A stretch of 64,000 nt of DNA, taken from the NCBI GenBank assembly GCA_949130495.1, contig OX422207.1:706400456-706464455 (forward strand), read 5' to 3'. Numbering within the stretch: the stretch's first letter is position 1; each line of letters starts with the position of its first letter. Of this stretch, positions 1 through 12,473 are shown in pieces. The notes beneath the pieces were generated by a model, which worked only from the letters and a program-made list of their open reading frames with translations, ran no database searches and was not told where the DNA came from. This stretch comes from Sambucus nigra. Taxonomy: Eukaryota > Streptophyta > Magnoliopsida > Dipsacales > Adoxaceae. The translations under genes and the position numbers were made by a program.

Positions 1-250
1 AGGTTTATAGAATGTGATTACCACCAATGCTGAGTGACTGTGTATTTAGTAGGGGAAAGATCCTTATTTAAATACGATTGAGGGATGAATTACACATGGA
101 TTTTGGAAAATCTCGTGAGTAGAGAGAGATGGGAATTGTAGAGCTATTAAAAATAGTTTGTTGGAATGCGTTTGAGTATATCCTGATGATAGTAGTTTTT
201 AAATACAATTTCTTAAAAATTTGACAAAATTGGCAAACATATGTGTGCGC

Positions 251-314
<64 letters not shown>
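251..314. repeat. Microsatellite (TG)n(TA)n
   Basis: Compound dinucleotide run: GT repeats followed directly by about 19 TA units. Confidence 0.95.
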
Positions 315-316
<2 letters not shown>

Positions 317-2287
317 TATTGACTTAGGGCCTAACGGATTTCAATGACCAACAATGTTAGGTAGTAGTGTATTAGGAGGGTTCCTTGTTCGGATTTCACT
401 TTATGAGACATACCATGCATGAAACTTAGCGCAACGTCGAAAGTGGGGAGATGTTTGGTCAGTAGTCCACAAGTCTGAAACCTCGATCATTATATAAGTA
501 TGTAGTTCTAAATGTGAGTCGATAGTTATATTATAATTTAAGGCCAGTGGAGCCAGTTGTGCTGTGAGTGGGAGCACTTAAAATAATTCTTTTTACCACG
601 AGTTGAAGGGTGGAACGGTATCGAGGAGAATTAAATTTCAATTTATGGGGTGATTGAGAATACCCATGTGTTATCGCCACATCGAGTATGCAAGACCAGT
701 TTTGAGGAAAGTGTGTGACGTTTCCAGTGTTTTGCAATTATGCAAGGATTATAGGGTGCGTGTGGGCGTCTGGGTGAGTAGATTTCAAAATCATTCGAGA
801 TAGAAGGATGTGGGAATAAATGTGTGGAATGTATGCCTATGGGGATGTTATAAACAAGCTAGAATGGCATGAGGGATTGAATGTTGTGTGAGAATGACAA
901 TAATCCAAGTATATGTCTTCGTTGAGAGTAGCACACCGAGATGGTTTGAAAGGATGTGGAATCCATTTAAAGGGATATCTTTTGAGGAGAGGAAAAATCT
1001 GACTGTTGTGGGAAAGTGGGGTGAATTCGTACTCAATTGGATGTGAGGGTGTCTTGTGCGTAAGCGGAATGATGATTTCATAAGGTATAAAGGCCCAGAA
1101 GTGCGCATTGTGGTGGAAAGTACACGGGGTGAGACTTTTGCTACACTCGAGGGAAAGAGGGGAAGTATAAAGTACCACTTAATGTAAGTCGTTATAATTG
1201 GTGTTAGGTGATAAATAGTCAGAATGCCTCTAGATGCACCACTCATAGATGGAAATAGGTTGGTTTGTGATGATCAACCAGAAAAATTTGTATCGAGCCG
1301 ATATTCCAGTGTTGGAACGGGCATACAGGCTAGTAAAGGAGGAGTGCACCAGTGCAAGGTGTCGCCCAATATTGTTGTAAACCAAGATGAGACCCTTAAA
1401 CCCCACCTCCGATAGGGATTTTTGGGGAGGAGTGGGGATGGTATCTTGTTGTGGGCAAGTCGTGTCACCTATGACCAAATGAGTACACGGGAGGTGACTG
1501 ACGATTGATAAAGTAGTAGGAATGTGATTCTGAAGTTATTATGGTTAAGTTTACGTCTCTAACTAACCTAACTTGTAATTGAAGTAAAGCATGGTATGGT
1601 AATTGGGAGAAGAAATTATCGAATGGTAGAGTTGTGTGTAGTCACTCGTACCTGTTTGTTGGGGACAAGGTGACTATTATGGTTTTCTGTGGGAAAGCCT
1701 TATCATTCTACCTATGGTTGTTTAGAGGTGAGGGAATAACTAGACTTTTGGACTAGACGTGATTTAGAGTCCATTGTCAAGAGGGGCATTAACTACCAAC
1801 TGTTTTAGGTACGACTTTTGAGATTTATAAGAGTTACATTGTCATGAATTGAGATTTAAAGGACTGACAACAACGGTCCAATGTTTTTGGTGGTTTCCCT
1901 CACGATGGGAATTTTGTGTTAGGGCGGACACGGGAAGCTGGCACTTAGTCATGTGCGAACTTCCAATAGAAGTGAGGCGATAGAGCCAGTGATTTATAGG
2001 CTCGTCTTTTTTGGATGTAGTTAAGTGAGAACAATGTGTAATGTGACATTGAGATCAGAGTTCTTGACTAATGGAGTGTATTGGTATGAAGAGAATTAAA
2101 CAAGCATGTTGTAAAGCTGGGGCTATAGTGAGTAGCCCTTTGTCAGGTGGGTACCACTGGCAGCCATATAGTGGAGTGACCCTTTTGTTAGTGTGATTTA
2201 ATTCTGGGTACTAGAGCATGTGGTGTGGTTGTGATCCAAGTCTTTGGTACCAATCTTATCCGGATTTCAAGGACAAAATTTCGTTGT

Positions 2288-2299
2288 AAGGGGGGAGAA
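2288..2299 (+). promoter_or_regulatory. Polypurine tract of Chromo-1
   Basis: AAGGGGGGAGAA, twelve purines ending exactly at the LTR start. In LTR retrotransposons this is the RNase H-resistant primer for plus-strand DNA synthesis, so it marks the start of a 3' LTR. Confidence 0.85.
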
Positions 2300-2724
2300 T
2301 CTAATACCCTATACTTTTACGAATAATTAATTTACATGAGTCGGTGTAATTTAATAATTTGACAATTATAAGAAAATGAGAGGGACTAATTATATTGCAT
2401 CTTGTAGGTGAATAAAAGCGACGGGTGATGTTATTTTATGTGGAAAACATGTGTGGAGATGTGTTGGGTTTAAGACGTGAATTTTTTATAAGTGACCTGG
2501 ATGGATATTTCGAGTGCATCGTTGGTCTCGAAAGGGCATAGATAGTTAAAATAAAGTACTCGGGGGTAGTGTTTGGGTTTTGAGGACTTTTTGCATCAAT
2601 ACGGACTCATATTTGTGTATACGAGTCAATTTTGGGTTTATTAAGGGATAAACCCTCATTTCTCTCTTATAAGTCAAGATAGAAAGACAAAAAAATAAAT
2701 GAAAAGAAAAGAAAAGAAAGAAAG

Positions 2725-2771
2725 GAAGAAGAAGAAGAAGAAGAAGAAGAAGAAGAAGAAGAAGAAGAAGA
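2725..2771. repeat. Microsatellite (GAA)n in an A/G-rich tract
   Basis: About 15 GAA units inside a longer purine-only stretch that begins near 2688. Confidence 0.95.
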
Positions 2772-3162
2772 GAAAGGAAGCAACAAAAGGGAGAAAGAAG
2801 AGATTTTTGGACAAGCTCTGATGGATTCCGACACGAGATCGTCAGATTTATCTAACCAGGCAAGTGTTTATATTGCTTTAATAATTTATGTGTGTTTATG
2901 TTTCATATTATAGTTGGTTATGAAAAACTATAAGATTTTGGGTTTGGAATTCTTGCACAAAATGGATTTTTGGAAGATGATTTCATAAGAAAGTTGATGA
3001 GATAATAATCCTATACAAAATCTAAGCTAAAATCCATGTTAATGGGGTAAATTATAGTGAGAAATTAAAAGAGATGATATTTACGGTTTAATTAAGAATT
3101 AGGGTTTAATTCTTGAATAAATTGAGGAATCCCATGAATGAATTGTTGTGTTGGGTAAATCA

Positions 3163-3164
<2 letters not shown>

Positions 3165-3204
<40 letters not shown>
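3165..3204. repeat. Microsatellite (TG)n
   Basis: Twenty uninterrupted GT units within the Chromo-1 LTR. Confidence 0.95.
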
Positions 3205-3205
<1 letters not shown>

Positions 3206-4407
3206 GATGTTGGGTTATGTTAGAAACCATAGAAATTTAGTTGGATGAGTTTTAGAATGAATTTTTGGAGTTGGAGAAAATGACTCCTGAAATTGTTTGT
3301 GTCCGACAGTTCGTTTTTTGAGTACCAGATCGGTTCGTTTATTTGAACACCTGACTATTTCATTTTTTGTGGATGGATCGGTTCATTTTTGGTCGGACCG
3401 GTTTGTTTTCTAGCCATCGGTTAAGTCCGGTTTGACAGAAAATCGGAGAGGTTTTTCTTGGCCTAAAAAGGATTGGAGACAAATTCATTTTTGGAGATAA
3501 ATAATAGGGGATCCTAAATAGATTGCGAGGAACTCTAAAAGAATAAATGAGTGTTATTTACTTCTTGGGTTAGTGGAAAAGATCCTGGGTTTAAATTTAG
3601 GAATGTTTGGGATGAACGACATTCGAGGAATTATTCGACGGGTTCATACATATATATTTATGCGTGTAGAATATATATGACGAGTATATATGAGTAGAAT
3701 ATATATATAAATATATGTGTGTGTGTGCCGAATATTTATGAGTAAATCCTACAGTGCAAGTACGATGATATAAGAATACTAGTTAGACATGATACGCTAC
3801 TATTCCGAAATAAGAGATGTGATAGTTGTATCATAAGTGAGTGAATACTTATGGGATTAAAATAAGTTGTGTGTATACTTATAAATTATTATGGATTGGT
3901 ATATTCGGGATTATATTCTATTGCCAAGTGAGATAGGAAAAAATAACTGGATTTGGTGATATGGGTATGGAGACAGTATATATATGATGTGATTATTAAT
4001 ATATCTGTGTGTGATTAATAGATTTATGTGGAACATACCCCTCTAGTGCTATCATGAGATGTTGCACGATGTGGGTGAATCCCCTAGCTAGAGGACAAGG
4101 GTCAGTATAGCTCTAGGTCATAGCCGTTCAGATATTATATAGTGTTATTATTTATTTAGGGTGAGACGTCTTGGGTATGATTCAGTCTCACTTTCAGATG
4201 AGGAACTGTGACCCATTCCCCTATGTTTGTGATTGATTAGGGTTTGGTGTGAGATTCTGACCAGGCTGCCCGGGTGAATGTGTGACAAATTCCATGGAGG
4301 ATGATAGCATTCTAGAGATTGCATCCATTGAGTTACAGCTCTAAGGGATGGATCTTATACTTATATACTGTGTGATATATAAGTATAGAGATACTTGATG
4401 TGTATAG

Positions 4408-4517
4408 TATATATATATATATATATATATGCGATGTGCAAACATATATATCCATGGACTAACATAAAGAATGAAGTATATATATACTTAATGTGTGTGT
4501 GTGTGTGTGTGTATATA

Positions 4518-4599
<82 letters not shown>
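4408..4599. repeat. Microsatellites (TA)n and (TG)n(TA)n
   Basis: A short TA run at 4408-4430, then GT units from 4492 and about 40 TA units up to 4599. The reading frames that cross it (YIYIYI repeats on both strands) are artefacts of the dinucleotide repeat. Confidence 0.95.
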
Positions 4600-4600
<1 letters not shown>

Positions 4601-5563
4601 GGACCAAAGCACAGAAAAAAAAATGTGAGTAAATTTCTAGGCTATCCGGGAGTATAAAATAAGGAATAGAAAAATGTGATGTACTTATATAAGATGGGAA
4701 TTTTATATACAAGATTGATAACACTAGATGTAAATAGTGTAATAACTAGTGAAGGTTATTCTTAATAAATGGATATATGACAAGTGAGGGATTATAAGGA
4801 ATAATCTATCGCGAGAGCTTAGAATGTTATATACACAGGACTTGAGATAGTGTATGATGATTTAGTTGATGTCAGAGATTAGTTAGGCAGGGTTGCTTAA
4901 CTAGGGTGTTTTGAAAACATGCGTTAGGTGTGCACTATTAGTTGAGAGGTGAGGGATATCTCATGAGAGTGGGACATAAGTTTAAATATGGAGAGTATCA
5001 TATTTTAAATATTAAAGTATGTTAAGCACTTGCTAAAATATTTTTCAAACCCGAGGTCTGATCCGTATCTAATTTCTTCTTCTTCTCCTTTGTTATAATT
5101 TTTAAGTGTCTAGACATAGGGACGTCTGGATGATTATCCTTTCAAGTCAGACGTTTCTACCGTAGCTTTGGATGTTGGCAGGAAATTGTTTAGACGCTTT
5201 AATCCTTGTGATCTAGATAGGAAGTATAATTATTATATTCGGGTATATTTCCCAAATGCTGTTTTTTATCTTATTTCGCAATTCTATTTACGCCCATTCG
5301 ATATGGTTGCATATATATTTTACCGATAGTTATCGGTTATTATTTATTCATTTCAATTATCGTTTATATCTTTGTATGGGGTGTTTTACTTGTGCGTTTA
5401 GGTTTAAAATGTTAAAACGTTTAAAATTTGATGACATGCCAACTAAGTTATTAGTAATTAAATGGTTTTCGATAGTGATGCTGAGAATGAAACCATTTGA
5501 TATTCCTGTTTACTTTGATATAGGACTGATCACCTGGTATTTTATTAGGCAGGGTGTCACCGG

Positions 5564-5575
5564 TGGTATCAGGGC
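5564..5575 (+). promoter_or_regulatory. Primer-binding site of Chromo-1 (initiator tRNA-Met)
   Basis: TGGTATCAGGGC, one mismatch from TGGTATCAGAGC, the complement of the 3' end of plant initiator tRNA-Met. It lies two bases after the LTR end, the normal distance. Reverse transcription of a chromovirus starts here, which shows that a 5' internal end follows the LTR. Confidence 0.8.
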
Positions 5576-5744
5576 ATTAGGTTCTAGTCTCCTTACGAAT
5601 CTGTGCGAACGTACTACGCTTTTAGCGTTGCCTTCTATTTGATATATAGCCTTATGTTTAGGATTATTGACTTCTATGGTGGGATTTCGTTCTCCTGCTA
5701 TAATATATATTTATATATTAGTTAATCTTGTATGCGTCTAGGAT
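5576..5744 (+). mobile_element. Chromo-1 5' leader fragment
   Basis: A short A/T-rich stretch after the PBS, in the place of the untranslated leader before gag. No chromovirus gag follows; from about 5745 the sequence behaves as Tat-A. The join is therefore a truncation or recombination point. Its exact base is uncertain. Confidence 0.4.
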
Positions 5745-6229
5745 CCATGTACAATACATCTGATTGAGATGGTAGGCCTTACCCTCTAGGAGCCAGATCT
5801 ACCATTAGAACATATGGATATGATGACGACTAGACTTAATTACTTAAGCTCCTGAGGATTTTAGAAAGTCTTAGCATAAGGTCCTTAATTGACCAACTAG
5901 GCCTTAGAGCTGTAATAACACACAAACATAGAGTCTTAGACAGAGCAGAGATGAAGAAAGAAGTGCTGAAACCAGAAGTGCCAAAATTTTAGACAGGTCT
6001 AGACCGAGCATTTGAGGGTTGGCCAAATTCGAGAAAAATTCCCAGGAAGAAAGCTCACTTAAAAGCCGAGGACGAGCAAGAAAAATAATGTCGGTTAAGG
6101 ACGATAAGGAAAAACAACCCTAGAAAGGGTCAATTCAATTCCTGGAGGATCATATGGTCTAGACAATAAAGATCAATAACCCTTTATAGAGAGATTTTCT
6201 ACGAGGGTCCCCTTCACATCATCAATCAT

Positions 6230-7095
6230 TGATTATCCAATGCTCATAAAGTTTAAACCATTTGTCATCACCCCTTAATATGATGGCACATCAGATTCTA
6301 TGTTTCAAGTGCCAAGATGGTTTAGATATTTACTCCATCCTCAATGAGATGCGTTGCCGATCATTATCCAGTATGATCACTCATTCGAGATAAATTTTGT
6401 ACAATGGTTTGCTAAGATGTCAAATCTTAAAATTTTGATAATTGGATGGTCTTTTCATCGCAATTTCTTCTTTGGTTCAAAGACAGGAGAAAGGGTTGCA
6501 TATGTGTTTAATGTTGGTCATAGAACGAACAAAATGCAGAAGGAGTTTATTTCCCAACTTAATATCAAGAAGCTAGAGGTCACTGACTAGAAAGAGAATA
6601 CAACAATCACATCACTTATGAGTGTCCTGTAACTTGAAAAGTTATTTTGGGCATTGGTCAAGGAGCCACGGAGCACAATGTCCGAGTTGTTGGCTAAGGC
6701 TAGTAAGATTATGAATGCGAAAGAAGCTATGGTAGTGAAAGATTTATGCCATTCTAAGGTCGATACCAGCAAAATCTCCAAGAAGAAGAAAGAGTTAAAG
6801 GACATAAAAAAGGCTAACATACCAAGGAAGTTTTAATGAATATACTACACTGATTATGTGGGTGCACCACATCCTTAATGAGATTTGATGAAGTAACGAC
6901 CTAAAAAGATTGAGAAAGTTGAAGGCTCCTCCTAACAAGAAGGATAACACTAAGTACTATCAGTTTCATAAAGATCTCGGCCACAACATAGATAACTGCC
7001 TAGCCTTGAAAAATGAGATTGAGATTCTTATCACGCGTAGAAAATTGACAAAGATTATTGACAAAAATGGCCAATCCGATAGGAACTATAAATAA
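6230..7095 (+). pseudogene. Tat-A gag remnant
   Basis: Gag would form the virus-like particle. Visible blocks are a capsid-like stretch (LEKLFWALVKEPRSTMSELL at about 6634-6693, followed by KASKIMNAKEA), which matches the end of the retrotrans_gag region of Tat elements, and a nucleocapsid-like motif in which TKYYQFHKDLGHNIDNC (6949-6999) stands where Tat elements usually have a KYCxFHxxxGHxxxxC knuckle; the first cysteine is now tyrosine. Frames at 6354-6590, 6654-6836 and 6910-7095 are separated by stops and shifts. The N-terminal part is too decayed to delimit. No start codon can be defended. Confidence 0.6.
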
Positions 7096-7398
7096 AAAAC
7101 AAAATACACTGATAAGAGTTCCTCTGTAGGAAGACAGACGAGAAGAAGTAGGGTCGGGATGATGATTTAAAAGATAATATAGACCTACTTAAAACACCAA
7201 ATGAGCGAGTACATGAGGTTAAGTTGATCTCCTTCAGGTGAAACTTCGTAATGGTAGGAGATAATGGAGGTAAAGGTGGATTGACGGAGAGATAAGCCTA
7301 CCAAAATAAGAGGAAATCTTGTTCTCACGTCAAATAGAGAGACTTAGCTGGATTCATGGAAGCTTAACCCAGAAAGGTAAACATAGATCGTCTTATAG

Positions 7399-7620
7399 TT
7401 GGTTTTTCTGGTAAACAGAGGTCGTCTTATAGTTGGTTTTTCTGAAGAACATTTATCTGGTGTGTTCTACCCACATGATGACCCCCTGGTCATCATAATG
7501 GTGGTTGATTATAGGTGGGTGGAGGGAATCCTAATTAACAATGGCATCTCTGCCGATGTTATGTTTTATAGCTATTTCAAGAATCTAAGACTGGAGGAGA
7601 GAAAGTTAGAGGCATATTAA
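7399..7620 (+). pseudogene. Tat-A aspartic protease remnant
   Basis: The frame at 7399-7620 reads like the retropepsin region of Tat polyproteins: a conserved lead (FSEEHLSGVFYPHDDPLVI) and then ILINNGISADVMF, where functional relatives have ILVDxGSSADILF. The catalytic aspartate (first residue of the DSG/DTG triad) is replaced by asparagine, and the glycine is kept. The enzyme would cut Gag-Pol into mature parts; this copy could not. The stretch to 8126 continues the protease-RT linker with several stops. Confidence 0.6.
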
Positions 7621-8126
7621 GGGCCCCTAATTGGATTTTTGAAGGTGAATTTGTTCCCCTTAGAAACTATAGAACTGTTAGTAGTGGCCGGTGATTGGTC
7701 AACATGACTAATAGAAAAGATATGTTTTTTCATTACGAATGAGAAAGTGCATTTTTCTAATAACATTATATTCAAAATGGTTGGATTGAAAAACTTTTAA
7801 GTTGTTCTATCTACTTTTCACCAAGGCCTGAAGTTTCCTACTAAGTACGGGGTTGTCATGGTTAAAGGAAATCAAGTGGAATCTGTGACATCAGTGGAAC
7901 CGGAAGAACATAAGAAATTAAAAACCATTATCAGATCAAGACACTAGATCCTCCAAATGAAGATAATTTAGTCGGGGTCTAGGTAATTAACGAGATAGAG
8001 CTAGTGATGTTGGACAAAGAACACCCATAACGGATAAACCAAATAGGCTTGTCACTAGATCCTACTATCAAGAAAGAGCTTGTTATATATCCACAATTAA
8101 TCTACCACGAGGTCGGCATAATGAAG

Positions 8127-8599
8127 GATGCAAAGCCAGTAAAATAGAAATGTTGTGTATTCATAAAGGAGAAGAACATTGCAATTCAGGAAGAGGTGGA
8201 TAAATGGCAAAAGGAAAAGTTCATTAAAGAAGTGATGTAATCTCTTTAGCTCTCGAATTTTTTCATGGTTAGAAAGAAAGATGAAAACTCTTTTATGTTC
8301 ATAGACTTCACCGACTTCAACAAAGCTTGTCCTAAAGATTACTATCCTTTGACCGAGATTGACCAGCTGGTTGATGCTATAATAGGGCATGAGTTACTTA
8401 GTTTTATGGACGCTTACTCAGGGTACAACCAAATAAAAATAAAGTTGGAAGATCAGGAGAAAACCTTATTCAACACCAGTCGAGGTACATATGGTTATGA
8501 TGTTATGCCCTTTGGTCTAAAAAATACTAGAGAAATATACCAAAATCTGGTTAATAAGGTCTATGAAGACCATATTAGAAATACCATGGAAGTCTACAT
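8127..8599 (+). pseudogene. Tat-A reverse transcriptase, N-terminal part (broken by Copia-1)
   Basis: One frame runs from a VFIKEKN-like start through stops at 8238 and 8247 and then opens from 8265. It includes DFTDFNKACPKDYYPL (the FxDxNKACPKD RT motif), SFMDAYSGYNQI (RT motif A; aspartate at about 8409) and MPFGLKN (motif B). It ends at MEVYI, the first residues of the catalytic YxDD box, where Copia-1 enters at 8600. The motif spelling is typical of the Tat lineage. The second half lies at 18412. Confidence 0.85.
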
Positions 8600-10576
8600 T
8601 AAAAAACTGTTACTAGAGCCGTTTAATACAAGATTAAACTATTTAAGTAACTCCGAACTGTTTTTTGAAGAAACTCTTTTCTAGAAATCAAATCAGTTTT
8701 AAATCAAAAGATATGTCTAAAATTTGCACGAGATCAGTTCAAGATTTTCTAACTAGTTTTGAAAACCAAAACTAAAAAAGTTTTGAATTCAGCACACTAA
8801 TCAGAATGAGATGAGGAGATGTAGAAAGATTAATGACAAGATATTTTTAACGTGGTAAAATCTCACATAACTGAGGAGACATCCACGACTCCCTCTACGG
8901 AGTAAAAAGAAAAATCCACTAAAAAAAATATAACAGTTAAAAACTATATAACACACATGCACATAAATCAGACCTATCAAGTTTAGGAATGTACCCACTG
9001 GTGTCCTTATAACTTTTTTGCAGTTCTGATTATTGAAGTTGTTCTCCCAGTTTGCTAACTTCACTTAGTTCCAGTCTTTACGTCGACTGTTATTTCAATA
9101 TCTTATTACCAACACTTTCAGTGTTGTAGTGTGTAAGTGTTTGTGATGGTGATCTAACACATGCATGCACACACTCATGCTTACTTTTACAAACAATCCT
9201 AGCAAATTACAAATCAGATCTATATGCTGTGATTTTCAGTTTCTCTCTTCTTTGGAAACATGAACCTTGTTTGACCTTTAAGATTAACCCAGAATCCACG
9301 GCTATCTTTCTTAGAAGACGTTTCAAGATCTTAATCAATTTCTGGGTTTTGAAAAGATTTTTGAAATTGAAAATCGCCAAGTGTGATTCCAACTAGGTCA
9401 AAGGTCTTGTTTCAAAAGAACATGATTTTGAGTACGAAAACATTTACAGAAAACAAATCAACAACAAATTTCTCAAGACGAGAAACAATAAATGCAGATC
9501 TAGGTGTAATGTAACATAAAATGCTCAGATCTAAAATTTCTATGAAACACAAATGTAGATCTAGATTAATGCTTAAGTTGGACACAAGATCTTAAAACGA
9601 AGAGGTTATAGCAAGAAAACACAAACAAACCACTCTCAAAAGTCTAAAACACTTAAGGTTGTGTTTGGGATAAAACTGGTTTTGATAAATGAATTAGGGT
9701 TTCAAAAGTGTTTGGACAAATTTAGGGTTACGGTTTCTAACTTTGGTTTCTCTTTATCTCTTTATCTCTTCTCTCTTCTCTCTCTTATCTATTCTCTCTC
9801 TAAAATGACGAAGTGGCAAAAGTCTTCTAATGGCTGAGGGTTACCCTCCTTCAATACGGGGCAGAGAAGGATCGAGAAGGTATAGGAAAATAGAGGGCTG
9901 AGATTAAGTCAAGTAACCTTGACTTCCATCCAATGGTTAGACGTAAGCTATTGGTTATGAGGCTTGTGATTCGATGAGAGGTGTTCGCAAGGATTGGGAT
10001 AAAGACACATGCAGATCATCGATTAACTCAATCCACGGGCTAATAAAACACGTTGGTTTTCTCTCTTGGAAGAAACACACACACATCCAATAGGGAAGCA
10101 ACAGGTGTAAGGCAAATACCGGATATAAACTGCACGTCTAAACATAATTACAAAGACACCCTCACTTCTCTAGCGCTTGCGGTTCCTACCCAAGGGAACA
10201 TTTCAGGGGAAAAAACTAATAACCATTATTTATATAAAGACCCAGAAACTTTTTAATCCCATTTTTAATTATAAAAAAATTGTTTTAAAATCCTTATAAA
10301 TTCCCAAAAAAATCATAAAAAATTATTTTAAGGGAAATTAACACACACAACACACATACAAATAATTTAATCAATATATGACCAATGTATGCAGTTCTAA
10401 AGTGTGTGAGTGACATTGAATATACCTTGATCAATCAATCAAGAGGAATGACTTGTATTGAAGAGTCTGAGGCTCTTTGGTATCTAGGATGGGGACTCAA
10501 TTTTGTCTCTATTTCCAAACTAGATGGGCACTTATACAATGTAGACTCAAGTAAGTCAAGAGTATAAGGTGTTTCA
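8600..10576 (-). repeat. Copia-1 3' LTR (left copy)
   Basis: 1977 bp. In plus-strand reading it begins TAAAAAACTG (TGAAAAACTG in the other copy) and ends GTGTTTCA. The minus-orientation TATA-like box CTTTATATAAATA is at about 10227-10239, roughly 340 bp into the LTR. The left end abuts the target duplication at 8595-8599. Confidence 0.92.
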
Positions 10577-10588
10577 ATCTCCCCCTTT
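10577..10588 (-). promoter_or_regulatory. Copia-1 polypurine tract
   Basis: Minus strand AAAGGGGGAGAT directly before the 3' LTR: the plus-strand primer site. Confidence 0.85.
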
Positions 10589-10843
10589 GGAAATATGAGA
10601 CAAAATCTACTTTGAGTCAACTTGGACTCGTAGGGAAACAAAAAGAAAAGGAAAAACCTATTCCTATACAAAAATTCTATCTACACATTTCCTGGAACAA
10701 AAAATTACTTAACTCAACTAATTACAATTTAATATTGTATTACAACTGTTAAAAATAACAGAACAGAATCCTACAAAGAATCACTAAGATCAAGCTCTTT
10801 AGAATATGTACAAAAAATAAATGAATTCTCATAAGACTCAAAT

Positions 10844-10857
10844 TTCTCCCCCATTTT
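10844..10857 (-). promoter_or_regulatory. Second PPT-like motif of Copia-1
   Basis: Minus strand AAAATGGGGGAGAA, about 270 bp upstream of the 3' LTR in element sense. The same motif is present in Copia-2 at 24982-24996. Multiple PPT-like motifs near the 3' LTR are a known trait of Sireviruses. Confidence 0.65.
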
Positions 10858-10899
10858 GTGTCAAATGGACGAAGGGAAAAATTATGTAAATCCAAGAGT

Positions 10900-12473
10900 C
10901 TAATCAACACACACCATTCCAATTGATTTACACAAAGAAATGAATCTGTTATAATCCAAAGGTTTGGAGAACATATCTGCGAGTTGCAAATCAATAGGAA
11001 GATAATTGATTTCTAATTCCTTAGTCTCAACTAATTCGCGAATAAAGTGATGTTTTATTTTTATGTGTTTTGTTCGCGAGTGTTGAACAGGATTTCTAGA
11101 GATACTGATCGCACTTTGATTATCACAGTAGAGATATAATTGTTCCTCTTTAATACCATAATCACTTAGCATTTGCTTGAGCCAAAGTAATTGAGCACAA
11201 CAATTGCCAACGGCTATGTATTCAGATTCAATAATTGATAAAGAAGTGTAGTTTTGTTTCTTACTACTCCAACCTAGCAGATTATTACCAATATAATAAC
11301 ATACACCTGCTGGGATCTTGTTATCGTCAGTACACCCTACCCAATCAGCATCAGTGTATCCTATTATAGTTCTAGGAGTATCATTGGTGTACCATAGTCC
11401 CAAGTTTTAAGTGCCTTTAATGTATTTTATGATTCTTTTGACTCATGTTAAATGGATCTCTTTAGGATTGTTTTGATAACAGGCACACACGCAAATAGCG
11501 TACATAATGTCAGGACGCAAGGCAGTAAGATATAATAAGGTTCCAATCATACTACGATAAAGAGTTGGATCTATAGATTTCCCAGTTTCATCTTTAGACA
11601 GTTTGACCATAGTAGTTATGGGAGTTTTAGCATCTTTTGCATTTTCAAGGCCAAATTTTTTATTAATCTCTAATGCGTATTTGGATTGCGAAACGAATAA
11701 TCCTTTTGAATTTTGTTTGACTTGAAGTCCTAAAAAAATTGTAACTCCCCCATGAGAGACATTTGAAATTCTTTATACATAATTTCAGAAAAAAAAATAA
11801 CATCCTTTGGGGAGGTCGATCCAAAGATTATATTGTCAACATAAACTTGAGCTATAATGATATGTTTGTCAAAATGTTTGGCAAAAAGGGTTTGATCATT
11901 TCCTTATCTCTTAAAACCTTTCTCTAAGAGAAAGTTGGAAAGGCGCTCATACCAGGCTCTTAGGGCTTATTTTAGGCCATATAAAGCCTTTTTAAGACGA
12001 AAGACATGAATTGGACATTTAGGGTCAATGAACCCTTTTGGTTGTTCTACATAGGGCTCCTCAGTCAAAATTCCATTAAGGAAGGCAGATTTGACATCCA
12101 ATTGATAAAGCGTAAAATGAAAGTAGCACGCTATGGCAAAGAGAAGACGAACAGATTCTAATCAAGTAACAAGAGCAAAAGTCTTGTTAAAATTTATTCC
12201 TTCAATTTTAGAGTATCCTTGAGCAACTAATATGGCTTTGTTTCAAATGACTATCCCACTTTCATCGGATTTATTTTTAAATATCTAATGTGTGCCAATA
12301 ACCTTTTTGTGATCAGGCCTAGGTACAAGATACCAAACATCATGAATGGCGAATTGAAGAAGTTCTTCCTGCATTATTGAAATATAATAAGGATTAGTCA
12401 ATGCATCATTAGCATTCTTTGGCTCCATAAGGGAAACAAAACATGCATAATGAGCAAAGTTTCTTAATTGAGA
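10900..12473 (-). pseudogene. Copia-1 reverse transcriptase and RNase H remnant
   Basis: The RNase H half is open at 10900-11403: GYTDADWVGCTDD (first aspartate block), ESEYIAVGNCCAQLLWLKQ (glutamate block), [24 protein letters not shown] and the C-terminal LADMFSKPLD. Upstream the RT is readable but broken by stops and shifts. The catalytic box at 11832-11843 reads YVDN instead of YVDD, so the second aspartate is lost. The product would have been the polymerase and RNA-degrading activities of the element. Copia-2 gives the intact counterpart. Confidence 0.85.

Larger units (their letters stand above)
1..2299 (+). mobile_element. Chromo-1: decayed 3' internal region of a chromovirus (Tekay-type) Ty3/gypsy element
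   Basis: This stretch directly precedes a polypurine tract and a TGTAATACCC-type LTR, so by position it is the 3' end of the internal region of a plant chromovirus. The last ~50 bases (a 'tatccggatttcaaggacaaaattt' type of ending, 2258-2282) resemble the usual ending of Tekay/Del pol genes just before the PPT. I could not recognise any intact gag, RT or integrase block. The open frames on the minus strand at 531-1478 are short, overlap each other and resemble nothing I know, so I leave them out. It could also hold an unrelated older insertion upstream of about 1900. Confidence 0.45.
2300..5561 (+). mobile_element. Chromo-1 LTR (Tekay-type), flanked by PPT on the left and PBS on the right
   Basis: The left end reads TCTAATACCC, one base away from the TGTAATACCC start seen in the two other chromovirus LTRs of the window (19318 and 63275). 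The right end reads GGGTGTCACC, a decayed form of the GGGTGTTACA end seen at 34861. Length is about 3.26 kb, close to the 3.17 kb of the solo LTR. It holds a GAA microsatellite, several TG and TA runs, and a cluster of CGGT-rich boxes at 3301-3440. Because a PPT lies before it and a tRNA-Met PBS after it, it serves as 3' LTR to the sequence on its left and 5' LTR to the sequence on its right. Confidence 0.75.

Noticed and set aside
531..1478. Minus-strand frames at 531-1478 as a gene
   Set aside because: Three overlapping short frames, no motif, no splice pattern, inside chromovirus 3' sequence.
4361..4724. Long open frames rich in YIYIYI on both strands
   Set aside because: They are produced by the (TA)n microsatellite and have no codon variation or motif.
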